From Desulfopila aestuarii DSM 18488 (GTDB lineage: Bacteria; Desulfobacterota; Desulfobulbia; Desulfobulbales; Desulfocapsaceae): a stretch of 55,871 bases of DNA. The DNA lies in assembly GCF_900143695.1 (NCBI RefSeq), contig NZ_FRFE01000033.1:1-55871 (forward strand). The letters run 5' to 3'. The position numbers and the translations under genes were made by a program. Shown here in pieces: positions 24,646 to 34,718 of this stretch (positions within the stretch are counted from its first letter, which is position 1; every line of letters starts with the position of its first letter). The notes beneath the pieces are model-generated. The model saw only the letters and a program-made list of their open reading frames with translations, had not been told where the DNA came from and did no database searches.

Positions 24646-25973
24646 TGAATTTGAACAGTATTGAGATATCGAATATTCACAAAACCTATAGGCTTTACAA
24701 AAATCCCGTGGATCGCCTTAAGGAATCGTTGCATCCTTTTAGAAAGCAATATCATAAAGAATTCCACGCCCTCAAAGATGTTTCTTTTGCAGTGCAGAAG
24801 GGTGAGACCGTGGGAATAATAGGGCGGAATGGGTCCGGTAAGTCGACACTCTTGAAAATAATCACCGGAGTTCTTACTCCCAGTGCAGGGAATGTTTCTG
24901 TAAACGGTAGAGTGTTGGCACTATTGGAGTTGGGATCGGGGTTCAACCCTGAGATCAGTGGTTTCGAGAATGTTTATTTTAATGGCGCATTAATGGGAGC
25001 GTCGAGGGGTGAAATTGATCAAAAGATAGATGACATACTGTCCTTTGCTGATATTGGAGACTTCATTCATCAGCCGGTAAAAACCTACTCGAGTGGTATG
25101 TATGTTCGGCTTGCTTTTGCTGTTATAGCCAACATGGATGCGGATGTGCTGATCATTGATGAAGCTCTTGCTGTTGGAGATGCGTTTTTCACCCAGAAGT
25201 GCATGAGGTTTCTAAGAAAGTTTAAAGAGAACGGCACGATTTTATTCGTTAGCCATGATACCTCGGCTGTCACCAATCTTTGTCATAGAGCAATATGGCT
25301 TGACCATGGGCAAATACGAGGAATAGGTTCAGCGAAGGAAATTTCTGAGGAATATCTTGAGGCTTGTTACGCCGAACGTCAGACAGTAACTAGTAGAAAT
25401 GTCAAAAGTACGATCGGTGCAATAACGGAGAAAACAAAAGTCTTCCGCGACCAACGCCTTGATTTCATTAATCAGACCACTTTCCGCAATGATATTGAAA
25501 TTTTTCGTTTTAATCCTGAAGCCAATTCTTTCGGATGTCGTGGTGGAGAGATTACAGACGTATTTCTAGGAGATAGCCTCGGCAACCCTCTACTGTGGGT
25601 TGTTGGAGGTGAGGCAGTTGTTTTGAAAGTAGCCGCGAAGGCACTTGGTCTCATCAGAAATCCGATTGTGGGTTTTGTCGTCAAAGATAAGCTTGGACAG
25701 ACCTTGTTTGGAGACAACACCTACTTAAGTGCAATCAATGATGATATCAGCATTGATGCTGAGGAGACGTTCGAAGCTTCATTCTATTTTCAAATGCCGG
25801 TTATGCCGCAGGGCGATTACTCGGTTTGTGTCGCGCTTGCAGAAGGAACTCAGGAAAATCATATCCAACATCAATGGATTCATGATGCGCTTCTCTTTAA
25901 ATCCCATTCGAGCTCTGTGGCAACTGGTCTTATTGGGATTCCCATGGAAAAAATAACATTAGCCCGGTCGTAG
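24645..25973 (+). CDS. wzt: O-antigen/polysaccharide ABC transporter ATPase with C-terminal glycan-binding domain
   Basis: 442 residues. The ATPase domain (about 1-245) contains GRNGSGKSTLLK, the Wzt-type signature YSSGMYVRLAFA and Walker B DVLIIDEALAVGD. The extra C-terminal domain (about 275-440) is the Wzt_C type that recognises the terminal modification of the finished O-chain before export. The length equals that of O9a-type Wzt, so export is expected to depend on a chain-terminating cap. A methyltransferase domain in the next gene could add such a cap. The start codon overlaps the wzm stop. Confidence 0.92.
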   Translation: MNLNSIEISNIHKTYRLYKNPVDRLKESLHPFRKQYHKEFHALKDVSFAVQKGETVGIIGRNGSGKSTLLKIITGVLTPSAGNVSVNGRVLALLELGSGFNPEISGFENVYFNGALMGASRGEIDQKIDDILSFADIGDFIHQPVKTYSSGMYVRLAFAVIANMDADVLIIDEALAVGDAFFTQKCMRFLRKFKENGTILFVSHDTSAVTNLCHRAIWLDHGQIRGIGSAKEISEEYLEACYAERQTVTSRNVKSTIGAITEKTKVFRDQRLDFINQTTFRNDIEIFRFNPEANSFGCRGGEITDVFLGDSLGNPLLWVVGGEAVVLKVAAKALGLIRNPIVGFVVKDKLGQTLFGDNTYLSAINDDISIDAEETFEASFYFQMPVMPQGDYSVCVALAEGTQENHIQHQWIHDALLFKSHSSSVATGLIGIPMEKITLARS

Positions 25974-26002
25974 CCGGTTATTTACTCTACGACACAATAC
26001 AG

Positions 26003-29000
26003 ATGAAAACATTTCCCGTAGATATTGTTCAGACTGAAGCTGCTTTTGATATACCCGAAGATCTGTCAGACAATTCAGCCTGGATAGGTCATATCCCCTT
26101 CGCCATGTGGCTGGTTGAATTTATCCGTCCAGGTGTGGTTGTTGAACTTGGTACCCATTGTGGTGATTCTTACTTTGCGTTCTGTCAGAGTGCAAAGCGA
26201 TATGCACCTGAGACCCGATTGTTTGCTGTTGATACTTGGGCTGGAGACAAACATGCAGGATATTACTCTTCGGAAATTTTTGATCGTGTCGAAGGCATCA
26301 GCGTAACAAAATATGGTGCCAATTCTGTTTTGTTGCGTAAGACCTTTGATATGGCTCTACATGATATCGAAGACAATAGTGTTGACCTGCTCCACATTGA
26401 CGGCTTGCACACCTATGAAGCGGTAAAACATGATTTTGATAGTTGGTTTCCTAAATTAAGATCAGGAGCGGTTGTTCTTTTTCATGATACTGCCGTCAAG
26501 AGAGATGATTTTGGGGTTCACATACTTTGGGATGAAGTTAAGGATCTTTACCCTTCAATGAACTTCTTGCACAGCAGTGGGCTTGGAGTTCTCATTGTTG
26601 GTGAAAGTGAAAACCCAAGGGTACAGCGCTTAGCAGAACTTATTGTGTCTCAATCCTTCCAGGTCTTCGCCCAAAAGATGTTCTCAGCACTCGGGCATAA
26701 ATGTGAACTTCTGAAAAAAAACAGAATGCTGGATGAAGCTATTAGCTATGCTGCTCATCTTGAGAAGGATCTGCAGGAAACGAAAGCACATTTCCAGAAG
26801 GATCTTCAGGAAGTGACTACTCACTTTCAGACCGACATTTCAGAATTGAAAACCTATGCCAGGCATCTTGAAACAGATGTGGTTGACCTGAAAACCCGTA
26901 ATACCGATCTTGAAGACCTTTACGGCAAGGCCCTGAAATCCGAAAGGGAAGTGTCGGAGCAACTTGCGCTGACCGAAATAGAGCTTATTCGCTTAAAGGA
27001 TGAAATTCATCGTATCTATGCAACGAAGATATGGCGGTATTCAACATTTTTACGCAAAATCAGGGCGTTTTCTTTTAAGGGCTGGAATCTTGATTTGCGT
27101 AGGGGGAATGCATTTTCTTATATCGGCGGGAATCTTAATCTCCTCACTTGGCTTAAGAAGAGCTGGTTTGGCAGAATCATCTATGGGCTGCGTGCCTATT
27201 ATCTCAAATTGAAAGATGCTTGCTGTTCACTGGCATATGCAAAAGCAAATGTACCGGGTCTTAATCGATTGGCAGAGAGGAGGCCTTCTATAGTTCATCG
27301 GATGGTGCAGCCGATTAGTAGCGACAGCCTTCCTGAAATTGATCTCACAGCCGTTGTCTATAACAATTCAAGATGGTTAGAGACGTTTATCGAAAGTCTA
27401 GTAAATCAGGATTATCCAACCAGTCTCATTCATCTCTTCTTTGTCGATAACGGCTCCACGGACCATTCGCTTGCCGATCTTAAAAAGTTGCAGCTGAAAT
27501 ACAATGATCGGTTTCGCCAATTTTCCATTATAGAGAACAGGAATGTCGGATTCGGAGCCGGACATGACTCTGCGATCAGAGAAGGCAGTTCACCATTCGT
27601 TCTAGCCGCCAATATCGACATGGAATTTCAAGAGGATTCTCTCGTCAATGCTATACGTTATGCTGTTTCCGATGCTAACGACACTGCTTCATGGGAGTTC
27701 AGGCAAAAGCCTTATGAGCACCCTAAGTATTATGATCCGGTGACCTTGGAGACGTCATGGTCATCACATGCCTGTATCCTGATGCGTCGGTCCGCATACG
27801 AAAAGGTTGGGGGGTATGAAAAACGGATCTTCATGTATGGAGAGGATGTTGAACTGTCCTACAGGTTTCGAGACAATGGTTACCGAATCAAATATTTGCC
27901 CGCTGCAACTGTAAACCATTATACGTATGAGGCTGCAGGTGAGGTTAAGCCCATGCAGTTTATCGGGAGTACCCAAGCCAACGCCCTTATCCGTTTCCGC
28001 TATGGTTCTTTTTATGACAAGCTTGTTGTTTTTCCATTACAACTAGCTGTGATTTTCAGGGGGGCGGGTTTTCCTGATAGTCGACTTCTTGCCTTGAAGA
28101 ATCAGTTGGAAATTTTAAAAAAACTGCCATTTTTCTGGAAGATTTCTCAAGGAGATCTTTTCTCTTTTTACGGTTTTGACTATGAGAAAATACGTGACGG
28201 TAGCTTTTATAGTCCTAAACCTTTGCCTATCGACAAGCCACTGGTCAGTATTATTACCCGAACATACCGGGGGCGGGAACGATTGCTAGGGGAGGCGATA
28301 GCTTCTGTTATCAACCAGACATATTCCGAGGTTGAGCATATCATAGTGGAGGATGGTGGCAACACCATGCAGTCTCTTATTGATGAGGTGAGCGGACGGT
28401 ATCCAGAGAGGAAATTTTCGTATGCTGCTTTGCCGAAAAATGGGCGCTCATTTGCGGGAAATGCGGGGATGGAGATGGCAGCAGGGAAGTATCTGCTCTT
28501 CCTTGATGATGATGATCTCCTCTTTGCCGACCATATAGAGACGCTGGTTGCAGAGCTTGAGGCTGACGATGGTGTGCAGGCAGCCTACTCCCTTGCCTGG
28601 GAAGTTGAAACTTCTTTTCAGGATAATGGCGATTATTATGAGCACAGTCATACTACATCGCAGTTGTTTTTCCAGGAGTTTGACCGTGAACTCCTGATGA
28701 TTCACAACTATATCCCTATCCAGTCGATATTGTTTCACCGGTCTCTTTTTGAGAAATTCGGTGGATTTCACCTCGATATGGAATATCTCGAAGACTGGAA
28801 TCTCTGGTCGAGATATGCGATGAATTCGACCTTCAAGTTTGTTCCGAAAACGACTTCTCTGTATCGTACTCCGCACAATGTTGCTGCTCGAATCAACCGT
28901 AAAAAACATTTTGATAAAGCTTATGCAGATGCGGTAGAGCGTCAGAAACAAGACGCAGCACGTTATGGTATAAAAGGTGTTGCCACAGAACCAGAAGTGA

Positions 29001-29008
29001 AGAACTGA
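26003..29008 (+). CDS. Giant methyltransferase - coiled coil - double glycosyltransferase (GT2)
   Basis: 1001 residues with three enzymatic parts. Residues about 40-215 are a class I SAM-methyltransferase (VVELGTHCGDSYFAFC, then DLLHIDGLHTYEAVKHDFDS). Residues about 230-345 form a coiled coil with repeated LQE/HFQKDLQE units. Two GT2 domains follow: one from about 443 with VDNGSTDHSL and RNVGFGAGHD, the second from about 744 with IITRTYRGRE and LFLDDDDLL. Methyltransferase and coiled coil before glycosyltransferases resembles O-chain length regulators such as WbdD. I infer a polymerase-cap enzyme that extends and methylates the chain exported by Wzm/Wzt. It ends 3 bases before the next gene. 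Confidence 0.85.
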   Translation: MKTFPVDIVQTEAAFDIPEDLSDNSAWIGHIPFAMWLVEFIRPGVVVELGTHCGDSYFAFCQSAKRYAPETRLFAVDTWAGDKHAGYYSSEIFDRVEGISVTKYGANSVLLRKTFDMALHDIEDNSVDLLHIDGLHTYEAVKHDFDSWFPKLRSGAVVLFHDTAVKRDDFGVHILWDEVKDLYPSMNFLHSSGLGVLIVGESENPRVQRLAELIVSQSFQVFAQKMFSALGHKCELLKKNRMLDEAISYAAHLEKDLQETKAHFQKDLQEVTTHFQTDISELKTYARHLETDVVDLKTRNTDLEDLYGKALKSEREVSEQLALTEIELIRLKDEIHRIYATKIWRYSTFLRKIRAFSFKGWNLDLRRGNAFSYIGGNLNLLTWLKKSWFGRIIYGLRAYYLKLKDACCSLAYAKANVPGLNRLAERRPSIVHRMVQPISSDSLPEIDLTAVVYNNSRWLETFIESLVNQDYPTSLIHLFFVDNGSTDHSLADLKKLQLKYNDRFRQFSIIENRNVGFGAGHDSAIREGSSPFVLAANIDMEFQEDSLVNAIRYAVSDANDTASWEFRQKPYEHPKYYDPVTLETSWSSHACILMRRSAYEKVGGYEKRIFMYGEDVELSYRFRDNGYRIKYLPAATVNHYTYEAAGEVKPMQFIGSTQANALIRFRYGSFYDKLVVFPLQLAVIFRGAGFPDSRLLALKNQLEILKKLPFFWKISQGDLFSFYGFDYEKIRDGSFYSPKPLPIDKPLVSIITRTYRGRERLLGEAIASVINQTYSEVEHIIVEDGGNTMQSLIDEVSGRYPERKFSYAALPKNGRSFAGNAGMEMAAGKYLLFLDDDDLLFADHIETLVAELEADDGVQAAYSLAWEVETSFQDNGDYYEHSHTTSQLFFQEFDRELLMIHNYIPIQSILFHRSLFEKFGGFHLDMEYLEDWNLWSRYAMNSTFKFVPKTTSLYRTPHNVAARINRKKHFDKAYADAVERQKQDAARYGIKGVATEPEVKN

Positions 29009-29011
29009 GCA

Positions 29012-30091
29012 ATGGCGTTGTTGACACCACAACATTTACGTGGCCATCTCCCCTCGCTGAACTCGCTCCGAGGGGTTGCTGTACTGCTTGTGTACTTGTT
29101 CCATGCAGACGTTCCTGGATTTACTGGTGGATTTATCGGTGTTGATATCTTTTTTGTCCTGAGTGGATTTCTCATAACCATCCTTCTTCTGCAAGAATAT
29201 CAAACTACAGGAACAATTTTTTTCAAAAACTTCTATATGCGCAGAATTTTGCGACTCTTTCCTGCGCTTTGTCTGCTTCTCATTGTTTTTGTTATCTTCA
29301 GCTTATTTTTTTTCCCTACTGCGGCTGAAAAGCTTTTCCATATTGAAGATGCTTTCCTGACCCTCTTCTATATCTCCAACTGGACACGTGCCTTTGATTT
29401 GGGTCGCCCTGTGGTGCTCGGGCATTGCTGGTCGCTTTCAATAGAAGAGCAATTCTATATTTTCTGGCCGCTCCTTTTGTACTTTCTCATGCGTTTTACT
29501 CCTTCGCTGCGGGCATTGTCCATTACGGTGCTGTTGCTGATTTCCTGGGGGTGGCGGCTATGGTTATTAGATAATGATGCCAGCTGGAGTCGACTCTATA
29601 ACGGCTTCGACACACGTGCCGATATGCTGCTTGCAGGGTGTCTTCTCGCGTCATTGTGGAATGCAGGGTATCTCAATTTCTGGAAAACGCGGGCCAAAGT
29701 ACGCAAAATTGCCGTTGGTATGGCAGCTATTGTGTTGCTCTTAAGCCCCCTGATATGCAATTGGCAGACAGGGGCCCTCTACCGCTATCAATATGGTCTT
29801 ATTGCACTGGCCTCTGCGGTGGTCATTCTTGACTGTGTATCAGGCCCTGGTGTGTTAATAAGGGCACTGGAGTTTGCGCCTTTGGTGTGGTTGGGCAAGG
29901 TGTCTTATGGCTTTTATCTCTGGCATTACCCGATAATTCATATTGTTGGGGCAACCAGCCAGCTGAATCGACTCCAGTTTGTTGCGACGACGTTTAGTCT
30001 AACACTCATCTGTACCGTCATCTCGTGGTACGGATTGGAAAGTGTTGTGCAAAGAAAATATAAAACCAGATACCGGTTGCGCGGGGCCTAG
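29012..30091 (+). CDS. Second acyltransferase 3-family membrane protein
   Basis: 359 residues, multiple membrane helices. SLNSLRGVAVLLVYLFHADV and GVDIFFVLSGFLITILLL are the OafA-type N-terminal motifs, and RRILRLFPAL and WSLSIEEQFYIFWP are further family hallmarks. No C-terminal SGNH domain is present. Likely a second acyl (for example acetyl) transferase acting on the same polysaccharide. It starts 3 bases after the giant glycosyltransferase gene. Confidence 0.9.
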   Translation: MALLTPQHLRGHLPSLNSLRGVAVLLVYLFHADVPGFTGGFIGVDIFFVLSGFLITILLLQEYQTTGTIFFKNFYMRRILRLFPALCLLLIVFVIFSLFFFPTAAEKLFHIEDAFLTLFYISNWTRAFDLGRPVVLGHCWSLSIEEQFYIFWPLLLYFLMRFTPSLRALSITVLLLISWGWRLWLLDNDASWSRLYNGFDTRADMLLAGCLLASLWNAGYLNFWKTRAKVRKIAVGMAAIVLLLSPLICNWQTGALYRYQYGLIALASAVVILDCVSGPGVLIRALEFAPLVWLGKVSYGFYLWHYPIIHIVGATSQLNRLQFVATTFSLTLICTVISWYGLESVVQRKYKTRYRLRGA

Positions 30092-30121
30092 TGATATTGC
30101 TTGAAAGGGCTCCGCTTAGAA

Positions 30122-31048
30122 ATGCTATGTATCGATAAAGAGATAATTCATCTTCATCAGAGTAAGCAACAGCAAATGGATGTGTCCATCATCATCATAA
30201 ATTACAACACTCGCGAATTGACCCACGCATGCTTGCAGTCGGTATACGCAGAGACAGCAGGGCTACGTTTTGAGGTGATAGTTATAGATAATGCATCCGT
30301 CGATGGGTCCAGGGAGTTTCTCTCTTCTCTAACTTTTAAGAATTATCGTTACTGCTATAATGATGAAAATTTAGGGTTTTCCCGCGCAAATAATCAAGCT
30401 GCGGCGATGGCAGCAGGCAACTATCTGTTCTTTATGAATTCCGATATGATTTTCCTGAACAATGTTCCTTTGATACTCAAAGAACACATGGAACGACATT
30501 CTGAAGTTGGAATTCTTGGCCCCTGCTTTCGTAACCCTGATATGACACTTCAGATTTCATGCCGAAATTTCCCGAGTCTTGTATTTGGTTGTCTCAAATT
30601 TTTTCCATTTTTAAAGCTATTCTTGTCACGCGAGGCCACTGAGTATTATCAAAAGGAAAGAGATTATTCCAGCGTTCAGGAAGTAGATACGGTTTCGGCC
30701 GGTGCGCTCTTTATCCGTCGGCAACTATTCGAAACTATAGGTCGATTTGATGAGTTTAGCTTTATGTACGCTGAGGACGCGGATATCTGCAGACAAGTCC
30801 GTGATCGCGGTCTGCTAGTTGTTTTTCAACCTGCCGCACAACTGGTGCACTACGGTGGTCAGAGCAGTCAGCTGAATTCCTCGAAGGCAATATGGTCCTA
30901 CTATTTTGCCTTCTATCACCTGTACAAGAAATACTATTTTGGTCGACTCGCCATAATGGTAAAGCCCTTATTTCTGTTGAGGGCGGTAGTTGCACTGGCT
31001 GCCAATATGGTGCGAAAGGACAAGCGTATTACCTGGCAAGACAAATGA
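30122..31048 (+). CDS. GT2-family glycosyltransferase
   Basis: About 308 residues. The GT-A fold motifs are VSIIIINYNTRELTHACLQS, IVIDNASVDGSREFL, ENLGFSRANNQAA and FFMNSDM, closing with FMYAEDADICRQVRDRG. This is the rhamnosyl-/N-acetylglucosaminyl-transferase-like subgroup of GT2 common in O-antigen clusters; the donor sugar cannot be told. The start is uncertain: ATG at 30122 is used here, TTG at 30101 and ATG at 30176 (immediately before the fold) are alternatives, and none has a good ribosome binding site. Confidence 0.85.
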   Translation: MLCIDKEIIHLHQSKQQQMDVSIIIINYNTRELTHACLQSVYAETAGLRFEVIVIDNASVDGSREFLSSLTFKNYRYCYNDENLGFSRANNQAAAMAAGNYLFFMNSDMIFLNNVPLILKEHMERHSEVGILGPCFRNPDMTLQISCRNFPSLVFGCLKFFPFLKLFLSREATEYYQKERDYSSVQEVDTVSAGALFIRRQLFETIGRFDEFSFMYAEDADICRQVRDRGLLVVFQPAAQLVHYGGQSSQLNSSKAIWSYYFAFYHLYKKYYFGRLAIMVKPLFLLRAVVALAANMVRKDKRITWQDK

Positions 31049-31067
31049 AAGAAGTGGAGCTATTGGA

Positions 31068-32036
31068 ATGAGGATTCTGTTAACCGGGGCCAGCGGCTTT
31101 GTCGGACGACACCTTCTTCCTGCTTTGCTTGACCAGGGCCATGATCTTGTTTGCTCTTTCAGGTCGACAACATTTGAGCGAGATCGGAAGCGATGTGTTG
31201 ATGTCAATCCAGTAGTTTTCCCGATCATTGATCACAATACTGATTGGCGGCAGGCATTACAGCAGGTGGGTGTCGTTGCTCATATAGCTGGAATGGCACA
31301 CATTCGCACCAAAGGTCCTTTTGATCTGTACGATCAGTTTCTGCAAAGCAATACCTTGTTGACGGTCAACTTGGCCCGGCAAGCAGCGGAGAGTGGCGTG
31401 AAACGTTTCATCTTTCTGAGCACTATTGGGGTAAATGGAAGTTGTAACATTGGGATGCGTCCTTTTAGGGAAACAGACGAACCGGGCCCCAATAACAGTT
31501 ATTGTTTGACCAAGCTGAAAGCGGAACAGGAGTTGCGACAGATTGAGGCCGAAACTGGTATGGAGGTTGTGATACTTCGGCCGCCTTTGGTTTATGGTCC
31601 CCATGTCAGAGCGAATTTTCTGAGCTTGATGAACATCATTCACAGAGGCATCCCGATGCCTTTTGCCAACGTGAACAATTCTAAAAGCTTTATCAGTATT
31701 GGGAATCTTGTCGATGCGATTATGACGTGCCTTGCGCATACCAATGCTGCGGGCCAGACATTTCTTGTTTGTGACAATGAAGCAATTTCCACCCCTGAGC
31801 TCATACGAATGATTGCAGCAGCGATGGGGAAAAGAGCAACACTTTTTCCCATGCCAAAAGCCTTCGTCAACTTGCTCTGCAGAATGCTTGGAAAAGAACG
31901 GCTCTATGAGCAGCTATGGGGAACGCTCCGCATTGACTCTGGCCATATTCGTGAGAGATTGCAATGGGCCCCAAAGATATCTTTACAACAGGGGTTGAGC
32001 CAGTCGGTAGAATGGTATCTGCAAAAGCAAGGTTGA
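31068..32036 (+). CDS. NAD-dependent epimerase/dehydratase
   Basis: 322 residues of the extended SDR family. GASGFVGRHLLPALLDQGHD is the nucleotide-binding motif, and the catalytic set is Ser in FLSTIGVNG and YxxxK in SYCLTKLKAE. Homologues act on UDP- or dTDP-sugars (UDP-glucose 4-epimerase-like) and would supply a precursor for the polysaccharide operon in which it is last. The ATG at 31068 follows GGAGC and opens directly with the Rossmann motif; the exact sugar is not deducible. Confidence 0.88.
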   Translation: MRILLTGASGFVGRHLLPALLDQGHDLVCSFRSTTFERDRKRCVDVNPVVFPIIDHNTDWRQALQQVGVVAHIAGMAHIRTKGPFDLYDQFLQSNTLLTVNLARQAAESGVKRFIFLSTIGVNGSCNIGMRPFRETDEPGPNNSYCLTKLKAEQELRQIEAETGMEVVILRPPLVYGPHVRANFLSLMNIIHRGIPMPFANVNNSKSFISIGNLVDAIMTCLAHTNAAGQTFLVCDNEAISTPELIRMIAAAMGKRATLFPMPKAFVNLLCRMLGKERLYEQLWGTLRIDSGHIRERLQWAPKISLQQGLSQSVEWYLQKQG

Positions 32037-32112
32037 CCTGAGATGAGTATATGACTGACAGAATGGCACAGGTATATTCCTGTCATGCTGCCAGCCATCT
32101 GACACTACCGGG

Positions 32113-32811
32113 TTAGCGGGTAAACGCCTGGAGATTGGCAAGGGACTGAACGTGCAGGAGAATCAAGCCTAAGAGCCCGTTGCGCACCCACTTGGCAAGT
32201 GTTGCATCGTCAAGCGCATTGACCTTTCCCATATCCACAATCCTGAATAGTTCGACAGACACCGTCTGTCCATCTTGCTCGACGTTGATTGACTGGGGGA
32301 TCAAGACATCTTTTTCTGCCAATTCACGACAAAGAAGCTGGGTAACATGAAGCTCCTGTTGAAAGGTTTCCAAAAATTTCAGGGCGTTTTGCCCGATACT
32401 GGTCATTTCCCCATTTGCTGTAAACATGATATCTCCCTGCTCTGCTGCAAAATGGGGGGCGTCCCTATCGATACAAAGAGCATACCTCGTCTCTTCATTT
32501 TCCTTGCCTTCTTCCGATGCCACTTTGGCAAGAACAAATGGATAACGTCTGATGTGTGCTGGTATGTATGGCACCGACCAACTACCGTCTTCCTGAATAT
32601 ACTGGTTGATCTGCTGAATGAGAGTAAACATTGCCATGGGGGTCGAATCATCTTTCGGGAAGACAATGGCATAATGCCTGCTGGCCTGCAAAAATTCTGA
32701 AGCACTCAGCGGTGCATGCAGAACTTTACGTGCAAAGTCAAAATCCTGAATGGCGTTATATCGCAGATCAAGGTGAGTTTCCTGGCTTAATGGCTCTATT
32801 TTTGTAAACAT
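32113..32811 (-). CDS. SapC-family protein
   Basis: 232 residues. HYAIVFPKDDSTPMAMFTLI, WSVPYIPAHIRRYPFVLAKV and LCIDRDAPHFA match the SapC family, named after a Campylobacter fetus gene linked to its S-layer. The molecular function is unknown. No signal peptide or membrane segment. A TAGGAAAC site precedes the ATG. It lies alone on its strand at the border between the polysaccharide operon and the S-layer genes, which fits the family's association. Confidence 0.85.
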   Translation of the reverse strand: MFTKIEPLSQETHLDLRYNAIQDFDFARKVLHAPLSASEFLQASRHYAIVFPKDDSTPMAMFTLIQQINQYIQEDGSWSVPYIPAHIRRYPFVLAKVASEEGKENEETRYALCIDRDAPHFAAEQGDIMFTANGEMTSIGQNALKFLETFQQELHVTQLLCRELAEKDVLIPQSINVEQDGQTVSVELFRIVDMGKVNALDDATLAKWVRNGLLGLILLHVQSLANLQAFTR

Positions 32812-33209
32812 GTTTCCTACGTTTTTCTGGTTGAAATAATTGAAAATGCCGTCCCGATAGATTTGTCCCTTTGAGAGCGGTCACCGGTTGGCGCTCAAAA
32901 TATAGAGAACATCTACAATACTTCTTTTTGCCTGTTTTTCAATGTCGATGGATTCGTAAACAGGACGTTCTATCTCGTTTCCAGCCTTTCATGTCAATCG
33001 AACGTATTCTATAGCCCATTTGTAGGATAAGGCAGACTTTTTACGAGATCATTACCGCTAGCTCGGTAAAGAGGTGCAGGTTATTCAGATTCTTCACGTA
33101 GAGTGTAGAATACTCTACTTTGGCAAAGAGAATTATCTCTGGATATTTCTGCTGCCCTGCGATATCACCATAGATGAGAGAAGCCTTCATGACAGGCAGG
33201 AAACAATGA
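32812..33209. promoter_or_regulatory. Divergent promoter region between the SapC-family gene and the protease
   Basis: 398 bases without a supported gene. GTAGAGT and ACTCTAC (33098-33118) form an inverted repeat with a 7-base centre, followed by AGAGAATTATCTCT near 33127-33140. They could be operator sites for either divergent gene. No terminator or repeat otherwise. Confidence 0.4.
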
Positions 33210-34670
33210 ATGTGGGGAAGGGCAATGGAGAAAAGAATTATATCGGCAACGTCAGCAATAAATATGACAACCGCAATTTCTGCAAAGTACGATTGGCTCG
33301 ACGGTGTTTGTACTCTCACCTCCAGTAGTGGTAAATACGCCACTGGTGCCTTGCTATATGGTGGACAATATATCCTTACAGCCGCGCATCTCTTTGATGT
33401 CGGAACGTCAGCAACAACAGGGGCTGATTTCGTCCTCGATTCCTCTGAATATACTGCTGCGTTTTGGGCGGGAGGAGTGAAATATGAATTGGAAACAGAT
33501 ACGGCGATAGTTCATGGTGCATATCGTGAAGACTCGTTTCAACATGACATTGCCTTGGTCAGACTGAAGACCGTAGCCGATGCGACCATAAGCCGTTATG
33601 AGTTGTACACCCATACCGACGAAAAGGGGCAAAATTTCATCAAGGTTGGCAGCGGCCAGGGCGGAGACGGTACAAGCGGAGCCACTGCTGAAAGTGATCT
33701 CGGCCAGCGCTACGGCTACAATACCTTCGATGCCACAGGCACGGTCTTTACCAGACCAGGGCTTGCCGACCTTGCCAGCAGCAGCATACTTGCGTTTGAC
33801 TTTGATGATGGACAGTCTTCCCATGACTTCTTTGGGTTAAATCATGGCATTGTTCATCTCGGCCTTGGCGATCGCGAAGCAAACACAGCTCCAGGAGATT
33901 CCGGTGGTCCCGGTTTTATCAATGGCAAAATCGCCTCAATTACCACCGGCGGTCTCTCACCTGCCTTGGTGACAGGGTATATAAATACCGATGTTTCTCC
34001 AGATACAGATTCAAGTTTTGGCGAACTGTCTCTGGATGCCAGGGTATCGCAATATATTGACTGGGTCGAAGGCATAGTCGGCAAACAGGTGACAGCAATC
34101 CGGGCTGGTTACGAAAGGGGGGTCGATGTCGCCTACTATCTCGAAGAAAAGCTCGGACAGTTGCGGAGTATCGATCCTGACACCTGGCATAATAAAACCA
34201 TCCAGGATGTGGACATGGCCCTTCAGGCGGCTGGAATGTCCGCCACTGATCACTATTATCTCTATGGCTGGCAGGAAGGGCTGAACCCCAATAGTTATTT
34301 TGATAGCGAGGAATATGTGGTCGGCAAGGTTCGTCAGCTAAACAGCAACGACACACTCGGAAAGACCGATTGGAGAATTGAAGATTTCAACGCTGCCTGG
34401 CAGTTAAACCCCTATGAGCACTATCGTAGCTATGGGCTTATTGAGGGACTCAACCCATCGAACCGGTTAGACAGCTCTGCCTATCTGACAGCGAAAGAGG
34501 CTATCACACCGGGATATACCGGGCCGGAGATCGTCCAGGCCTTTATTGACAGTGGCCTTTCTGTCATCGATCACTATTTTCTCTACGGTATTCTTGAAGA
34601 TATCGTCCCTGAAAATGTTGCTGTGCTCGGGGTGGATTATAGCACTGCGCTCGAGTCGGGACTCTTTTAA
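33210..34670 (+). CDS. Secreted trypsin-like serine protease with a C-terminal three-repeat surface module
   Basis: 486 residues. The protease domain (about 20-295) has the full triad: His in ILTAAHLFD, Asp in HDIALVRL and Ser in APGDSGGPGF. Residues about 303-465 are three repeats of roughly 55 residues with motifs YGWQEGLNPNSYFD, YEHYRSYGLIEGLNPSN and DHYFLYG. The same three repeats open the S-layer protein encoded at 37607-40639. There is no signal peptide, so export by the nearby type I system is likely. It may process or turn over the surface layer. ATG at 33210 is used; Met6 (33225) is an alternative. Confidence 0.8.
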   Translation: MWGRAMEKRIISATSAINMTTAISAKYDWLDGVCTLTSSSGKYATGALLYGGQYILTAAHLFDVGTSATTGADFVLDSSEYTAAFWAGGVKYELETDTAIVHGAYREDSFQHDIALVRLKTVADATISRYELYTHTDEKGQNFIKVGSGQGGDGTSGATAESDLGQRYGYNTFDATGTVFTRPGLADLASSSILAFDFDDGQSSHDFFGLNHGIVHLGLGDREANTAPGDSGGPGFINGKIASITTGGLSPALVTGYINTDVSPDTDSSFGELSLDARVSQYIDWVEGIVGKQVTAIRAGYERGVDVAYYLEEKLGQLRSIDPDTWHNKTIQDVDMALQAAGMSATDHYYLYGWQEGLNPNSYFDSEEYVVGKVRQLNSNDTLGKTDWRIEDFNAAWQLNPYEHYRSYGLIEGLNPSNRLDSSAYLTAKEAITPGYTGPEIVQAFIDSGLSVIDHYFLYGILEDIVPENVAVLGVDYSTALESGLF

Positions 34671-34718
34671 GGAGTCTCAGGCCCATAACGAGGAATCCTG
34701 AAAAAGGTGTCGAAATCG

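Noticed and set aside
26760-26860. Short repeated coding units (LQE/HFQKDLQE) as a DNA repeat or array
   Set aside because: They are heptad-like coiled-coil repeats within the protein, not a CRISPR or intergenic array.
33098-33118. Possible second site for the TetR protein (TAGAGT...ACTCTA) before the protease
   Set aside because: The half-site resembles that at 6321-6338, but the centre is 7 bases instead of 4, so the same dimer is unlikely to fit.
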